From assembly GCF_039525805.1 (NCBI RefSeq), contig NZ_BAAAHZ010000014.1: 64,000 bases of DNA. One strand, given 5' to 3'. Below the pieces are notes generated by a model. That model saw only the letters and a program-made list of their open reading frames with translations, did not search any database and was not told where the DNA came from. This DNA comes from Dietzia natronolimnaea. Its GTDB lineage: Bacteria; Actinomycetota; Actinomycetes; Mycobacteriales; Mycobacteriaceae. Below, piece after piece: positions 33,541 to 42,314 of the stretch. Both the position numbers and the translations under genes were made by a program. Each line of letters begins with the position of its first letter. Position 1 is the stretch's first letter.

Positions 33541-34140
33541 ATGCGTCTCTCCCGTCCCGTCGTCGCCTCCGCCGCCGCCCTCTCCGCCATGGCCGCGATC
33601 GGGGTGGCGTCCGGGCAGGTCGACTCCCCTGACACCGCCCCCGTGGTGGTGGAGGCCACGGAGCTGGCCCCGGCCGCGCTGCCGTCACTGACCTTCCCGG
33701 TGGGCGTCTACACGGAGAACCGCGTCAGCGATCAGGTGACCCTTCCGCCCGGTGCGACCCTGCAGTTCCAGGGTCTGCCCCCGGGGTTGACCTACGATCC
33801 GCGGACCACCGCCATCAAGGGCGTGCCCACCACCCCGGGTGTCTACCGGCCCGTGGCCACCGCCTACATCGGCGGCATCCCCGTGCGGACCGAGTCCACC
33901 ACCGTCACCATCACCGGTCGCGCGGGCGGGGGACCAGCGGCCCCGGCCCCGGCCCCGGCACCTGCTCCGGCGCCTGCGCCTGCGGCGGCTCCGGCGCCCG
34001 GCACCATCACCATCGCCGACATCGACGGACTGCCGCTGCCGAACGAGGTCAAGGACGCCCTGCGCGGCGCGGCGATGGCGATCAACGACGGCATCCAGGC
34101 CGCCTGGAACACCGTGCCCGAGGGTTCGCTCGGAAGGTAG
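33541..34140 (+). CDS. Secreted Ig-like protein with Ala-Pro repeat
   Basis: 199-aa exported protein: short signal (AAALSAMAAIGVASGQ), a He_PIG-like module (about 45-125, GLPPGLTYDPRTTAIKGVPTTPGVY), an (AP)n spacer of about twenty residues, and a 45-residue C-terminal segment with an amphipathic helix (NEVKDALRGAAMAINDG). The Ig module matches those of the first and third genes. ATG at 33541 with CGAAAGG upstream. Function unknown. Confidence 0.72.
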   Translation: MRLSRPVVASAAALSAMAAIGVASGQVDSPDTAPVVVEATELAPAALPSLTFPVGVYTENRVSDQVTLPPGATLQFQGLPPGLTYDPRTTAIKGVPTTPGVYRPVATAYIGGIPVRTESTTVTITGRAGGGPAAPAPAPAPAPAPAPAAAPAPGTITIADIDGLPLPNEVKDALRGAAMAINDGIQAAWNTVPEGSLGR

Positions 34141-34179
34141 CCACCCGGGTAGCCCGGGGCGAGAAGCCCTCGCGCGGCG

Positions 34180-35121
34180 CTACAGCGAGGCGATCAGCAT
34201 CCCCGCGCTGACCAGCGCGCTCCATGCGAGCATGGCCAGCCCGGCCACCGCGAGCGCGGGGATGAGCCCGGCGCCCGTGGCCCGCGCCCGCACCGGCGCG
34301 TTGGCCTTCCACGCCACCGGCATCGCCAGCAGGCCCAGCAGCGCCCACGGCGTCGCGGGGACCAGGGCCACCGTGGCCAGGAGCGGTACCAGCAGCTCCA
34401 GCACCGCGTGCAGGCCCCGCGTCCGCGAATCGCCCAGGCGGACGGCGAGCGTGATCTTGCCCGCCTCGGTGTCCGACGGGATGTCCCGGAGGTTGTTGGT
34501 GAGGTTGACCGCGCACGAGAAGCTGCCCACGGCCACGGCCGCGACCACGGCGTACCAGGTGACGGAGCCGAGCTGGGTGTACTGGGTGCCGGTCACGGCC
34601 ACCAGTCCGAAGAACACGAACACCGCCACCTCGCCGAGGCCGCGGTAACCGTAGGGGGACCTGCCGCCCGTGTAGAACCACGCCGCCAGGATGCACAGCA
34701 GGCCCACCGCGAGGAGCCACGGCGCCGAGGTGACACTGAGGACCACCCCGGCCAGACCGCCCAGGCCCAGGAACGCGAACGCCGCCCACTTCACCGCACC
34801 CGGCCGGGCCAGTCCCGAACCCACGAGACGCAGCGGGCCCACGCGGTCGTCGTCCGTGCCGCGGATGCCGTCGGAGTAGTCGTTGGCGAAGTTGACGCCC
34901 ACGATGAACGACCACGCGACCACCAGGGCCAGCAGCGCCTTCCACCAGACAAAGCCCCCTGCCAGGGCCGCCGCTGCCGAGCCCACCAGCACCGGCGCGA
35001 ACGCGTTGGGCCACGTGCGGGGACGCGCCCCCTCGAGCCAGTCGGACAAGGTGGCGCCGCCGGGCCGGGCAGGCGGCTCGGCGGGCTCGGCGGCGTCGGA
35101 GAAGTCGGTCTCGCGGGTCAT
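34180..35121 (-). CDS. menA: 1,4-dihydroxy-2-naphthoate polyprenyltransferase
   Basis: 313-aa UbiA-fold membrane prenyltransferase attaching the polyprenyl chain to DHNA. First Asp-rich motif NFANDYSDGIRGTDDD near residues 79-94; second NNLRDIPSDTEAGK near 190; about eight helices. ATG at 35121 overlaps the menE stop (ATGA), so it is last in menB-menE-menA. Confidence 0.95.
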   Translation of the reverse strand: MTRETDFSDAAEPAEPPARPGGATLSDWLEGARPRTWPNAFAPVLVGSAAAALAGGFVWWKALLALVVAWSFIVGVNFANDYSDGIRGTDDDRVGPLRLVGSGLARPGAVKWAAFAFLGLGGLAGVVLSVTSAPWLLAVGLLCILAAWFYTGGRSPYGYRGLGEVAVFVFFGLVAVTGTQYTQLGSVTWYAVVAAVAVGSFSCAVNLTNNLRDIPSDTEAGKITLAVRLGDSRTRGLHAVLELLVPLLATVALVPATPWALLGLLAMPVAWKANAPVRARATGAGLIPALAVAGLAMLAWSALVSAGMLIASL

Positions 35122-36320
35122 CCCCCGATTGTCCCATCGAGGAACCGCGCCGCGACCGCCCGCCGGTCGACCTTGCCGCCCGGGAGCAGCGGAAGCGCGT
35201 CCACCACGGCCACCGCGGCGGGCGCCGAGTGCGCCCCGAGCAGCGCGGTCACGTGCGCGCGGAGCTCGTCCGGCGTCGCGGTGGACCGCAGGGTGACCGC
35301 CGCGACGGGCCGGGTGCCGAGTCGGGGATCCGGGACGCCCACCACGGCCACGTCGACCACCGAACCGTGCTGACGGAGCGAGTCCTCGACCGCCTGGGGG
35401 AGGAGGGTGAGCCCGCCCACGGACAACGCCTCGTCGAGCCGGCCGAGGATGCGCAGCCGGCCGTCCTGCCCGATCCGCCCGGAGTCGTCGGTGCGGAACC
35501 ACCCCGCGCGGGCGAACGCCGGGTGATCAGGGGCGTTCCGGTACCCCAGGGCCAGCTGCGGGCCGGCCAGCCAGACGCGCCCCTCGTCGTCGTCGATCTC
35601 CATCTCCACCCCGTCGAGCGGCAGGCCGTCGTAGACGCACCCGCCGGCGGTCTCGCTCATCCCGTAGGTCCGCACCACCCGGATACCGGCCCCGGCCGCG
35701 CGGTCGAGCAGCTCCGGGGCGGCCGCGGCCCCGCCCAGCAGCACGGCGTCGAGCGAGGCCAGGGCGGCCACGGCCTCGGCCGGGCCCTCGTCGAGGACCT
35801 TGGCCAGCTGGCCGGGGACCAGGGAGGTGTAGGTGCGCGCGCTCCCGCCCGCGGCGGCCGACGTACCCGTGCACGCGGCCACAGCCCCCGGCAGTGCGGC
35901 GGGATCGAACCCGCGCGTCACGTCCATCACCACCGGCTCGTGACCGGCTCGCAGGCTGCGCAGGACCACCTGGAGGCCTGCGATGTGGTGCGCGGGCAAC
36001 GCGAGCAGCCAGCGCCCCGGCCCGCCGAGGAACGCGTCGGTGGCGGAGGCCGACGCGGCCAACGCGGCGGCGGACAGCATCGCTCCCTTGGGAATGCCCG
36101 TCGAGCCGGAGGTGCTCACCACCAGAGCCGCCCGGTCGTCGATCGGCTCGTCGGGGTGCATGGCGCCGACGAGCAGACGCATCCGGGCGGGGTCGTCGGA
36201 CGGGACGGGCAGCAGCGCGGGGCCACGGTCGGCCAGGAGCTGCTCGAACGTGGGGAACAGGGCGGTGACGGCCACGCCGCCGGGGACGGGCAGGGTGCGC
36301 AGGTCGCGGGTGGCGGGCAT
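35118..36320 (-). CDS. menE: O-succinylbenzoate-CoA ligase
   Basis: 400-aa ANL-superfamily adenylate-forming enzyme activating o-succinylbenzoate. ATP motif VVSTSGSTGIPKGAML; RTYGMSETAGGCVYDG; hinge and C-terminal domain with FRTDDSGRIGQDGRLRILGR and PGGKVDRRAVAARF. It is shorter at the N-terminus than many acyl-CoA ligases, typical for actinobacterial MenE. It starts 17 nt after menB and overlaps menA by 4 nt. Confidence 0.94.
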   Translation of the reverse strand: MPATRDLRTLPVPGGVAVTALFPTFEQLLADRGPALLPVPSDDPARMRLLVGAMHPDEPIDDRAALVVSTSGSTGIPKGAMLSAAALAASASATDAFLGGPGRWLLALPAHHIAGLQVVLRSLRAGHEPVVMDVTRGFDPAALPGAVAACTGTSAAAGGSARTYTSLVPGQLAKVLDEGPAEAVAALASLDAVLLGGAAAAPELLDRAAGAGIRVVRTYGMSETAGGCVYDGLPLDGVEMEIDDDEGRVWLAGPQLALGYRNAPDHPAFARAGWFRTDDSGRIGQDGRLRILGRLDEALSVGGLTLLPQAVEDSLRQHGSVVDVAVVGVPDPRLGTRPVAAVTLRSTATPDELRAHVTALLGAHSAPAAVAVVDALPLLPGGKVDRRAVAARFLDGTIGG

Positions 36321-36337
36321 GGACCGGACCGGCGCCG

Positions 36338-37321
36338 TCAGTAGTAGTAGGGGAAGTCGTCCCAGTTCGGGTCGCGCTTCTCCAGGAACGCGTCGCGCCC
36401 CTCCACCGCCTCGTCGGTCATGTACGCCAGTCGTGTGGCCTCGCCGGCGAACACCTGCTGACCCATCAGGCCGTCGTCGGTGAGGTTGAACGCGAACTTG
36501 AGCATCCGCTGCGCGGTGGGCGACTTGCCGTTGATCTGCCGCGCCCACTCGATCGCGGTGTTCTCGAGCTCGGCGTGGTCGACGACCCGGTTGACCGCGC
36601 CCATCTGGAACATCTCCTCGGCCGTGTACGCCTGACCCAGGAAGAAGATCTCGCGCGCGAACTTCTGGCCCACCTGCTTGGCCAGGTACGCGCTGCCGTA
36701 GCCGGCGTCGAAGGACCCCACGTCGGCGTCGGTCTGCTTGAACCGGGCGTGCTCGCGGGAGGCCAGGGTCAGGTCGCTCACCACGTGAAGCGAGTGCCCG
36801 CCGCCGGCCGCCCAGCCGTTGACCAGGCAGATCACCACCTTGGGCATGGTGCGGATGAGCCGCTGCACCTCCAGGATGTGCAGCCGGCCGCCCTCGGCCT
36901 TGACCCGCGCCTCGTCGACCTTGTCGGCGGTCGCGCCGGCCACGTCCGAGTCGTGTTCCGTGGAGTACTGGTAGCCGGACCGGCCGCGGATCCGCTGGTC
37001 GCCGCCGGAACAGAACGCCCAGCCGCCGTCCTTGGCGCTCGGCCCGTTGCCCGTGAACAGCACGGTGCCCACGTCGGGGGAGCGGCGGGCGTGGTCGAAC
37101 ACCCGGTACAGCTCGTCCACGGTGTGCGGCCGGAAGGCGTTACGCACCTCGGGGCGGTCGAAGGCGATCCGCACGATCCCGTCGGCCCGGCCCTCGCCCA
37201 CGTGGCGGTGGTAGGTCAGGTCCGTGAGGTCCTCCCCGTTCCGGAAGCCCTCGACCTCCCGCCACTGCGTCGGATCGAACGGGTTCCCGGTCTCGCCCTG
37301 CGCTGCGCTGCTCTCGGTCAT
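36338..37321 (-). CDS. menB: 1,4-dihydroxy-2-naphthoyl-CoA synthase
   Basis: 327-aa crotonase-fold enzyme closing the second naphthoquinone ring. FCSGGDQRIRGRSGY, VNGWAAGGGHSLHVVSDLTLAS, QTDADVGSFDAGYGSAYLA and the C-terminal EKRDPNWDDFPYYY are diagnostic. ATG at 37321 has TAACGT 7 nt upstream and no ribosome site, so it is probably leaderless. The promoter overlaps that of divergent menC. Confidence 0.97.
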   Translation of the reverse strand: MTESSAAQGETGNPFDPTQWREVEGFRNGEDLTDLTYHRHVGEGRADGIVRIAFDRPEVRNAFRPHTVDELYRVFDHARRSPDVGTVLFTGNGPSAKDGGWAFCSGGDQRIRGRSGYQYSTEHDSDVAGATADKVDEARVKAEGGRLHILEVQRLIRTMPKVVICLVNGWAAGGGHSLHVVSDLTLASREHARFKQTDADVGSFDAGYGSAYLAKQVGQKFAREIFFLGQAYTAEEMFQMGAVNRVVDHAELENTAIEWARQINGKSPTAQRMLKFAFNLTDDGLMGQQVFAGEATRLAYMTDEAVEGRDAFLEKRDPNWDDFPYYY

Positions 37322-37328
37322 GGGTTCG

Positions 37329-37338
37329 ACGTTAGCGT
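37329..37338. promoter_or_regulatory. Overlapping divergent -10 hexamers of menB and menC
   Basis: ACGTTAGCGT contains TAACGT on the minus strand (37334 to 37329, 7 nt before menB ATG) and TAGCGT on the plus strand (37333-37338, 6 nt before menC ATG). They share two base pairs. Only 23 bp separate the two start codons. Confidence 0.6.
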
Positions 37339-37344
37339 GGAGCC

Positions 37345-38466
37345 ATGACATCCGTACCGGGCCCCGAGTCGATCGACGATCTGCTCGCCCGCGTCCACGT
37401 GGTGGCCCTGCCGATGCGGGTCCGGTTCCGCGGCGTCACCGAGCGGGAGGTGGCGCTGGTCGAGGGGCCGGCGGGGTGGGGTGAGTTCGGCGCCTTCCCC
37501 GAGTACGACGACCCCGAGGCCGCCCACTGGCTCCGCTCCGCCCTGGAGATGGCGTGGCAGGGTCCGCCGCCGGCCCTGCGGTCGCGTGTCGCCGTCAACG
37601 CCACGGTCCCGGCGGTCTCCGCGGGTGAGGTGGCCGGGATCCTCGACCGCTTCCCCGGGTGCACCACGGTCAAGATCAAGGTCGCGGAATCCGGGCAGCA
37701 GCTCGTCGACGACGTCGCCCGGGTCGCCGCGGTCCTGCAGGCCCGCCCCGACGCCCGCATCCGGGTGGACGCCAACGGGGCCTGGACGGTCGCCGAGGCC
37801 GCTCATGCCGTCCGGGTGCTGGACCAGGCCGTCCGCGCGGTGGACGCCACCCGCGCACCGGGCACGGGGCCGGTCTCCCTCGACGGCCAGGGCCTGGAGT
37901 ACGTCGAGCAGCCGTGCGCCACCGTGGAGGAGCTCGTGCGACTGCGGGCCCGGCTGGCCGCGGACGGGGTGCACGTGGACGTGGCCGCCGACGAGTCCAT
38001 CCGCCGCGCCGAGGACCCGCTCCGCGTGGTGCGGGCGGGCGGCGCCGACCGGGCGGTGGTCAAGGTCGCGCCGCTGGGCGGGCCGCGCCGACTGCTGGCC
38101 GTGGCCGCGGAACTCGGTGTGCCGGTCACGGTCTCGAGCGCCTTGGACTCGGCGGTGGGGGTCGCGGCCGGGGTCGCGGCGGCCGCGGCGCTGCCGGGCG
38201 TCCGCTCCGGGCGTGACGGAGCGGCGGGTGACGGTGCGGCGGGTGACGGACCGGGGGGCGACGACGAGATCCCCGCCGCCGGGCTGGGCACAGGCGGGTT
38301 CTTCGTGGAGGACGTGGTCGAGCCGGGCGTGTTCTCGCTGGTGGACGGGTGTCTTCCGGTGGCGGCGGTGGCCCCGGACCCGGCGCGGCTGGAGGGTCTA
38401 CGGGCCTGCCCCGACCGGCGGGACTGGTGGCTGGACCGGATCCGCCGTTGCCACGATCTGCTCTGA
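37345..38466 (+). CDS. menC: o-Succinylbenzoate synthase
   Basis: 373-aa enolase-superfamily enzyme dehydrating SHCHC to o-succinylbenzoate. Catalytic Lys pair in TVKIKVAE (K110, K112), metal ligands in RVDANGAW (D142), EQPC and AADES, and the second Lys in AVVKVAPLGGP. A Gly/Asp-rich insertion (about 288-312) has repeated DGAAG units. Probably leaderless, from TAGCGT 6 nt upstream. Confidence 0.95.
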   Translation: MTSVPGPESIDDLLARVHVVALPMRVRFRGVTEREVALVEGPAGWGEFGAFPEYDDPEAAHWLRSALEMAWQGPPPALRSRVAVNATVPAVSAGEVAGILDRFPGCTTVKIKVAESGQQLVDDVARVAAVLQARPDARIRVDANGAWTVAEAAHAVRVLDQAVRAVDATRAPGTGPVSLDGQGLEYVEQPCATVEELVRLRARLAADGVHVDVAADESIRRAEDPLRVVRAGGADRAVVKVAPLGGPRRLLAVAAELGVPVTVSSALDSAVGVAAGVAAAAALPGVRSGRDGAAGDGAAGDGPGGDDEIPAAGLGTGGFFVEDVVEPGVFSLVDGCLPVAAVAPDPARLEGLRACPDRRDWWLDRIRRCHDLL

Positions 38467-38521
38467 GCCGCCACCCCCGCGGCTCCCACTCCCGCGGTTG
38501 CCACTCCTGCGCGTGTCCCAC

Positions 38522-38641
38522 GCAGCCGCCTGCCGCTATGGCGTCTGGCGCACACCGATGCGCAGGCGGGACGCCCTCGCGGCGGGCGGCTGCGGAGGAG
38601 GTGGACACGCGCGCGAGCAAGACGCCAGACGCGTGCGCGAG
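38522..38641. repeat. Palindromic dispersed repeat B1
   Basis: A 15-bp outer stem (38522-38536 with 38579-38593, one mismatch) encloses GGCGTC/GACGCC inner pairs around CACCGATGCG. From 38538 on it aligns without gaps, at roughly 80% identity over about 100 bp, with 39883-39986 in the same orientation (offset 1345 bp). Confidence 0.8.
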
Positions 38642-38732
38642 ACGCCAGGCGCATCAGCGGCTGCACGGACTGGCGAGTGTCGTGGCCGCGATCTTCCCCG
38701 AGTGGGCGACGGTACGCGTACTGCAGCCGCCC

Positions 38733-39689
38733 TCACGCCACGCGGCGCGGCCCCCGGCCGAGTGACTCCTGAAGTCTCATCGCCTCGCGGATGAGGGGCA
38801 CGATCCGGCCACGCCGGTAGTCCTCCCATTGCCATCTCCTGAAGATGTTGCCCAGCGCTTCGATCTCGTTCTGGCGATTCTTCTCATTGCGTAGCTTCCG
38901 GCGGACGCCCGCCTCGCCGTCGTCGATCCCGTACTTCCCCGACCCGTCCGCCTCCCCGACGAGTCCCCATTCCTTCCAGTACATGTCGACGAAGGTCCGC
39001 GACCCGTCCGGGAGGACGAACTCGTGTTGGAGCCGGGGCATGGGGAGTCCGGCGCGGGTGATGGCGACCCGGCTCAGTGACTCGAGCACCGAGTGGGCAC
39101 CCGGGTCCGCGAATGCCACCACCGCGCGGGCCCGCGCGATGCCGACTCTCCCGGCGGCGGCGTCGAGTTCGGCCGCCAGTTCGGCCCGGGTGCACAGAGA
39201 ATGTCGCAGGGCCTGGTCTGCAGCGCAGACAGCACCGGTGAACGGGCTCGTCCGCGCCACGTCGACGATCGTCCGCGCCGGAGTCGTGACCGGGATGCCA
39301 TCGAGTTCCGTCACGGCGTCACCGAGATCCAGACTGTGGCAGATCGCGCTCTCGCCCCGCCTGCTCCCGCTGCCCGGCCGGTGCCTGGTCGTGGTGACCC
39401 GCCGGGTGTCCAGATCCTGGGCGGGCAGACCGTGCAGCACGAGCGCGGAAGTATGCGACATCACCGTGCCGGGGCTGATGAACCTCGCCGAGGCGCGCGA
39501 GCGCATCTCGAGGATGGCTTCGGCCTCGTCGGGACCTGTGGGCAGGTCGGCGGCGGGCACGTAGACACCGTGACGGAGACGGTAGAGCTGTCCGGTGCGC
39601 TCTGCGTGCTCCCGCGCTCGGCGGCTGTAACCCCGGGCGAGTAGTTCGGACGAGGTGATGACGGGTGGGCGAGGTCGGTCTGTGCTCAT
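38733..39689 (-). CDS. AbiEi/DUF559-like protein
   Basis: 318-aa protein. The N-terminus is a small winged-helix region with the AbiEi-antitoxin pattern (LLARGYSRRAREHAERTGQLYRLRHGVYVP order); the middle holds LDGIPVTTPARTIVDVAR; the C-terminus resembles a DUF559/Vsr nuclease fold (FVDMYWKEWGLVGEADG, then KYGIDDGEAGVRRKLRNEK). Such orphan proteins are common in actinobacteria and need not have a toxin partner; none is seen here. It lies between direct copies of repeat B and separates menC from the rest of the men block. Confidence 0.7.
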   Translation of the reverse strand: MSTDRPRPPVITSSELLARGYSRRAREHAERTGQLYRLRHGVYVPAADLPTGPDEAEAILEMRSRASARFISPGTVMSHTSALVLHGLPAQDLDTRRVTTTRHRPGSGSRRGESAICHSLDLGDAVTELDGIPVTTPARTIVDVARTSPFTGAVCAADQALRHSLCTRAELAAELDAAAGRVGIARARAVVAFADPGAHSVLESLSRVAITRAGLPMPRLQHEFVLPDGSRTFVDMYWKEWGLVGEADGSGKYGIDDGEAGVRRKLRNEKNRQNEIEALGNIFRRWQWEDYRRGRIVPLIREAMRLQESLGRGPRRVA

Positions 39690-40038
39690 GGACACGCAGT
39701 ATCGGCTCCGCCGGCCCGGCTTCTGCGGCGTCGGACTGCGTGATCCGTCCCGGCTGTGGAGGGGCGCGGGGTGTGGAGAGCGTTGCCGCGACTGCGGGGC
39801 CGGGCTGAGCGACTGCGGGGCCGGGCTTTCAGGATCGGTCGACGGACCGCTCCGGTCGCAGGCGGCACAGGCGCCCGCCGGCATGGCGTCTAGCGCGCAC
39901 CGATGCGCACGCAAGACGCCGTGGCGGCGGGCGGTTACCGAGGAGTCGCACAGGCGCGCGAGCGAGACGTCAGGCGCGGGAGCGCCTGCAGGTCGCCGCC
40001 AACCGAGGGCCGGGGCAGACGGCGGGTCTCGACTCCGC
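39690..40038. other. Gene-free interval with repeat B2
   Basis: About 350 bp without a convincing gene. It holds a doubled phrase CGACTGCGGGGCCGGGCT (39790-39807 and 39811-39828) and the second palindromic repeat. The beginning must contain the promoter of the AbiEi-like gene; no clear -10 was recognised. Confidence 0.7.
39871..39986. repeat. Palindromic dispersed repeat B2
   Basis: Left arm CGCCCGCCGGCATGGCGTCT pairs with the region ending GGCGGCGGGCG around CCGA, with a 2-nt indel. It matches B1 in the same orientation; the two copies bracket the AbiEi-like gene. Confidence 0.8.
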
Positions 40039-40629
40039 CTACTTCCTCGGCCTGGGCAGCTCCCTCGTCCGCGGCGCCAGTCCCCACTGGTGGCGGCCCA
40101 GCCGGGAGGGCGGGAGCAGTGCGTCGAAGTCGGGGAGCCCGTCGTCCGCCAGGACATCACCGGAGATCGCCACGCTCACTACGCGGCCCAGGAGCATCGC
40201 ACTGGTGCCGAGGTCGATCACGTCATGGCGCACACACTCGAACGCGATCGGCGCCTCGGCCACTCGCGGCGCCGACACCACCTCGGAGGGCTCGGCGGTC
40301 AGGCCGGAGAGGACGAACTCGTCGACCTCCGGGCCGACCGGGGCCGAGGTGGCGTTGATGAGCTCCATCAGCGACTCGGTGCCGATGTTCACCACGAACT
40401 CCCCGGTGTCGACCACGTTGCGGTACGTGTCCTTGCGGCCGATCGAGGTGACCGAGAGGATCGCGGGGTCGGCGCAGGCCACGGTGAAGAACGAATACGG
40501 CGCGAGGTTCGACACCCCGTCGGCGGAGACGCTCGAGACCCAGGCGATGGGCCGGGGAGTGACCGATGCCGTGAGCAGGGCGTATATGCCCTTGGCCGGG
40601 GGATCGTCCGGTGTGTGGATGGTGCGCAT
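40039..40629 (-). CDS. Flavin reductase-like (split-barrel FMN-binding) protein
   Basis: 196-aa flavin-reductase-like domain protein. TPRPIAWVSSVSADGVSNLAPYSFF, then FVVNIGTESLMELIN, are the family's FMN-binding blocks. These proteins reduce FMN for monooxygenases or are stand-alone flavoproteins; no partner is next to it. ATG at 40629. Divergent from the first WS/DGAT gene. Confidence 0.85.
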   Translation of the reverse strand: MRTIHTPDDPPAKGIYALLTASVTPRPIAWVSSVSADGVSNLAPYSFFTVACADPAILSVTSIGRKDTYRNVVDTGEFVVNIGTESLMELINATSAPVGPEVDEFVLSGLTAEPSEVVSAPRVAEAPIAFECVRHDVIDLGTSAMLLGRVVSVAISGDVLADDGLPDFDALLPPSRLGRHQWGLAPRTRELPRPRK

Positions 40630-40663
40630 CTCGCCATTGTCCCGCCGCCTCGGGGGGAGTCAC

Positions 40664-40693
40664 GTGATCTCGGTCACAGCTGCTCTAGCCTGG
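40664..40693 (+). promoter_or_regulatory. Promoter of WS/DGAT 1 with CRP/GlxR-like site
   Basis: GTGA-TCTCGG-TCACA (40664-40678) fits the CRP/GlxR pattern TGTGA-N6-TCACA except for the first base; TAGCCT (40686-40691) is a -10. The 30-bp block matches 42315-42344 at 27 positions, and both end 57 nt before the ATG. Confidence 0.6.
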
Positions 40694-40749
40694 GGCGGCG
40701 AGCACATGACGTGGACGGTGAGCGGGGCGGGCGAGAGGGGCCGGGGACG

Positions 40750-42237
40750 ATGACGGAGACGAGAGTCCGGATTCCACTGCGGGACCAGCTGTGGCTGATG
40801 ATGGACCGCCCGGACAATCTCATGTACATCAACTCGGTGATGTGGTTCGCCGAGGTCCCCGACTGGGACGCGGTCACCGAGGCGATCGAGTCGCGGATGG
40901 TCGAACCCCACCCGGTGTTCCGCCGGGTCCCGGTGCGACGGGGCCGACGGTGGTACTGGCAGGACGATCCCGACTTCGACATCTCCCGCCATCTGGTCCG
41001 ACGGCGCCTTCCCTCGCCGGGCGGGCGCGCCGAGGCGGAGGCGCACGTCGCCGAGCAGATGGGGCTGCAACTCCCCGACGACCGCCCCATCTGGCGCGCC
41101 GAGTTCATCGAGGGCTACCACGGTCACGGTGGCGACCGGGAGGGGGCGCTCCTGTTGTTCCGCGTCCAGCACGGGATGGTCGACGGGATCCGGTTGACCC
41201 AGCTGGTCCTGGGGTTGTGCGACCGCGACGACGACGACCCGCTGCCCAACGTGGGTCGGGAGCTGTCCTCATCGGGCGGCGGTGTCCTGGGCGCGGTGGG
41301 ACAGGCCGGGGCAGGGCTGGCCAAGGACACGCTCGGCATCGCCCGCGGCCTCGCGGGCGCCACGATCAGATTCCCCGTGACGATGGCGCGACTGACCAGG
41401 GACGTGGTGGCCCCGGGCGGGGAGCTGTCCCGGGTGCCCACGCGTGTCGTGGAATCCCTCGCCGACACCATCGATCCCACCAACATGACGACCAACACCT
41501 ACCGCTCGGTCTTCCGCCTGCTGTTCGAACCCCGTTCCCCCGAGCTGTCGTGGAGTGGCCACGCCCACGCCCGGAAGAAGGTCTCCTGGGTCACCGGGGT
41601 GGACCTCGCGGCCGTCAAGAGGGTGGCGGCGGCGCACGACACCACCGTCACCTCGGTGATGATCGCCGCGGTGTCCAAGGCGCTCACCCGGTACCTCGAC
41701 GCCCGGGGTGACCGACGGGTCTCCGACATCAACCTCATGGTGCCGGTCTCGCTGACGCCGAGCACCGACGACCTCCCGGAGGAGCTGGGCAACCACATCA
41801 CTCTCATCCTCATGCGCCTGCCGCTGGGGATCGACGACGCGGACGAACTCATCGAGGCCATCACCACGTCCATGACCCGGGTGCGTTACTCGTTCGAGCC
41901 ACACATCACCTTCGCCACCATGCTCGGCGTGGCCGTCACCCCCACCGCGGTGCAGCACGCGGTGGTCGACCTGTTCGCCAACAAGACCGTCGGCCAGCTC
42001 ACCTCGGTACCCGGTCCGGTCTCCGAGGTGCGGCTCGCGGGAACCCCGGTCGAGGGCATGCTCGGCTGGGTGCCGATGAGTGGCGACCAGGCGCTCGGGA
42101 TCTGCATCTTCAGCTATGACGGCACGGTGTCCGTGGGGATCGCCACCGATGCCGAGCTCGTGCCGGACCCGGGCCGGGTCGCCGAGATGATCGAGGGTCA
42201 GTTCGCGACCTTCGACGGCTGGGAGGCCCCGGCCTGA
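40750..42237 (+). CDS. Wax ester synthase / diacylglycerol acyltransferase, copy 1
   Basis: 495-aa WS/DGAT family protein making triacylglycerol or wax esters from acyl-CoA. The active-site region reads QHGMVDG (140-146): the catalytic second His is kept but the first of HHxxxDG is Gln. Other family blocks: PEELGNHITLILMRLPLG, LTSVPGPVSEVRLAGTPVEGMLGWVP. ATG at 40750. A tandem paralog follows. Mycolata store lipid through such enzymes. Confidence 0.9.
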   Translation: MTETRVRIPLRDQLWLMMDRPDNLMYINSVMWFAEVPDWDAVTEAIESRMVEPHPVFRRVPVRRGRRWYWQDDPDFDISRHLVRRRLPSPGGRAEAEAHVAEQMGLQLPDDRPIWRAEFIEGYHGHGGDREGALLLFRVQHGMVDGIRLTQLVLGLCDRDDDDPLPNVGRELSSSGGGVLGAVGQAGAGLAKDTLGIARGLAGATIRFPVTMARLTRDVVAPGGELSRVPTRVVESLADTIDPTNMTTNTYRSVFRLLFEPRSPELSWSGHAHARKKVSWVTGVDLAAVKRVAAAHDTTVTSVMIAAVSKALTRYLDARGDRRVSDINLMVPVSLTPSTDDLPEELGNHITLILMRLPLGIDDADELIEAITTSMTRVRYSFEPHITFATMLGVAVTPTAVQHAVVDLFANKTVGQLTSVPGPVSEVRLAGTPVEGMLGWVPMSGDQALGICIFSYDGTVSVGIATDAELVPDPGRVAEMIEGQFATFDGWEAPA

Positions 42238-42314
42238 GGGCTGCCGCCGCCGCGCCTCTCCTCACCAGGCCGGCAAGTGGTCCCCGGTAGGCGTGGCGAA
42301 CCGGGAGAACCCCC

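Noticed and set aside
25507..34140. Secretion-system or mobile island suggested by an ABC exporter next to surface proteins
   Set aside because: No integrase, transposase, tRNA-end duplication or clear base-composition break; only promoter regions are AT-rich.
38733..39986. Complete type IV toxin-antitoxin (AbiE) pair
   Set aside because: No nucleotidyltransferase toxin (AbiEii) is adjacent; only the AbiEi-like protein is present.
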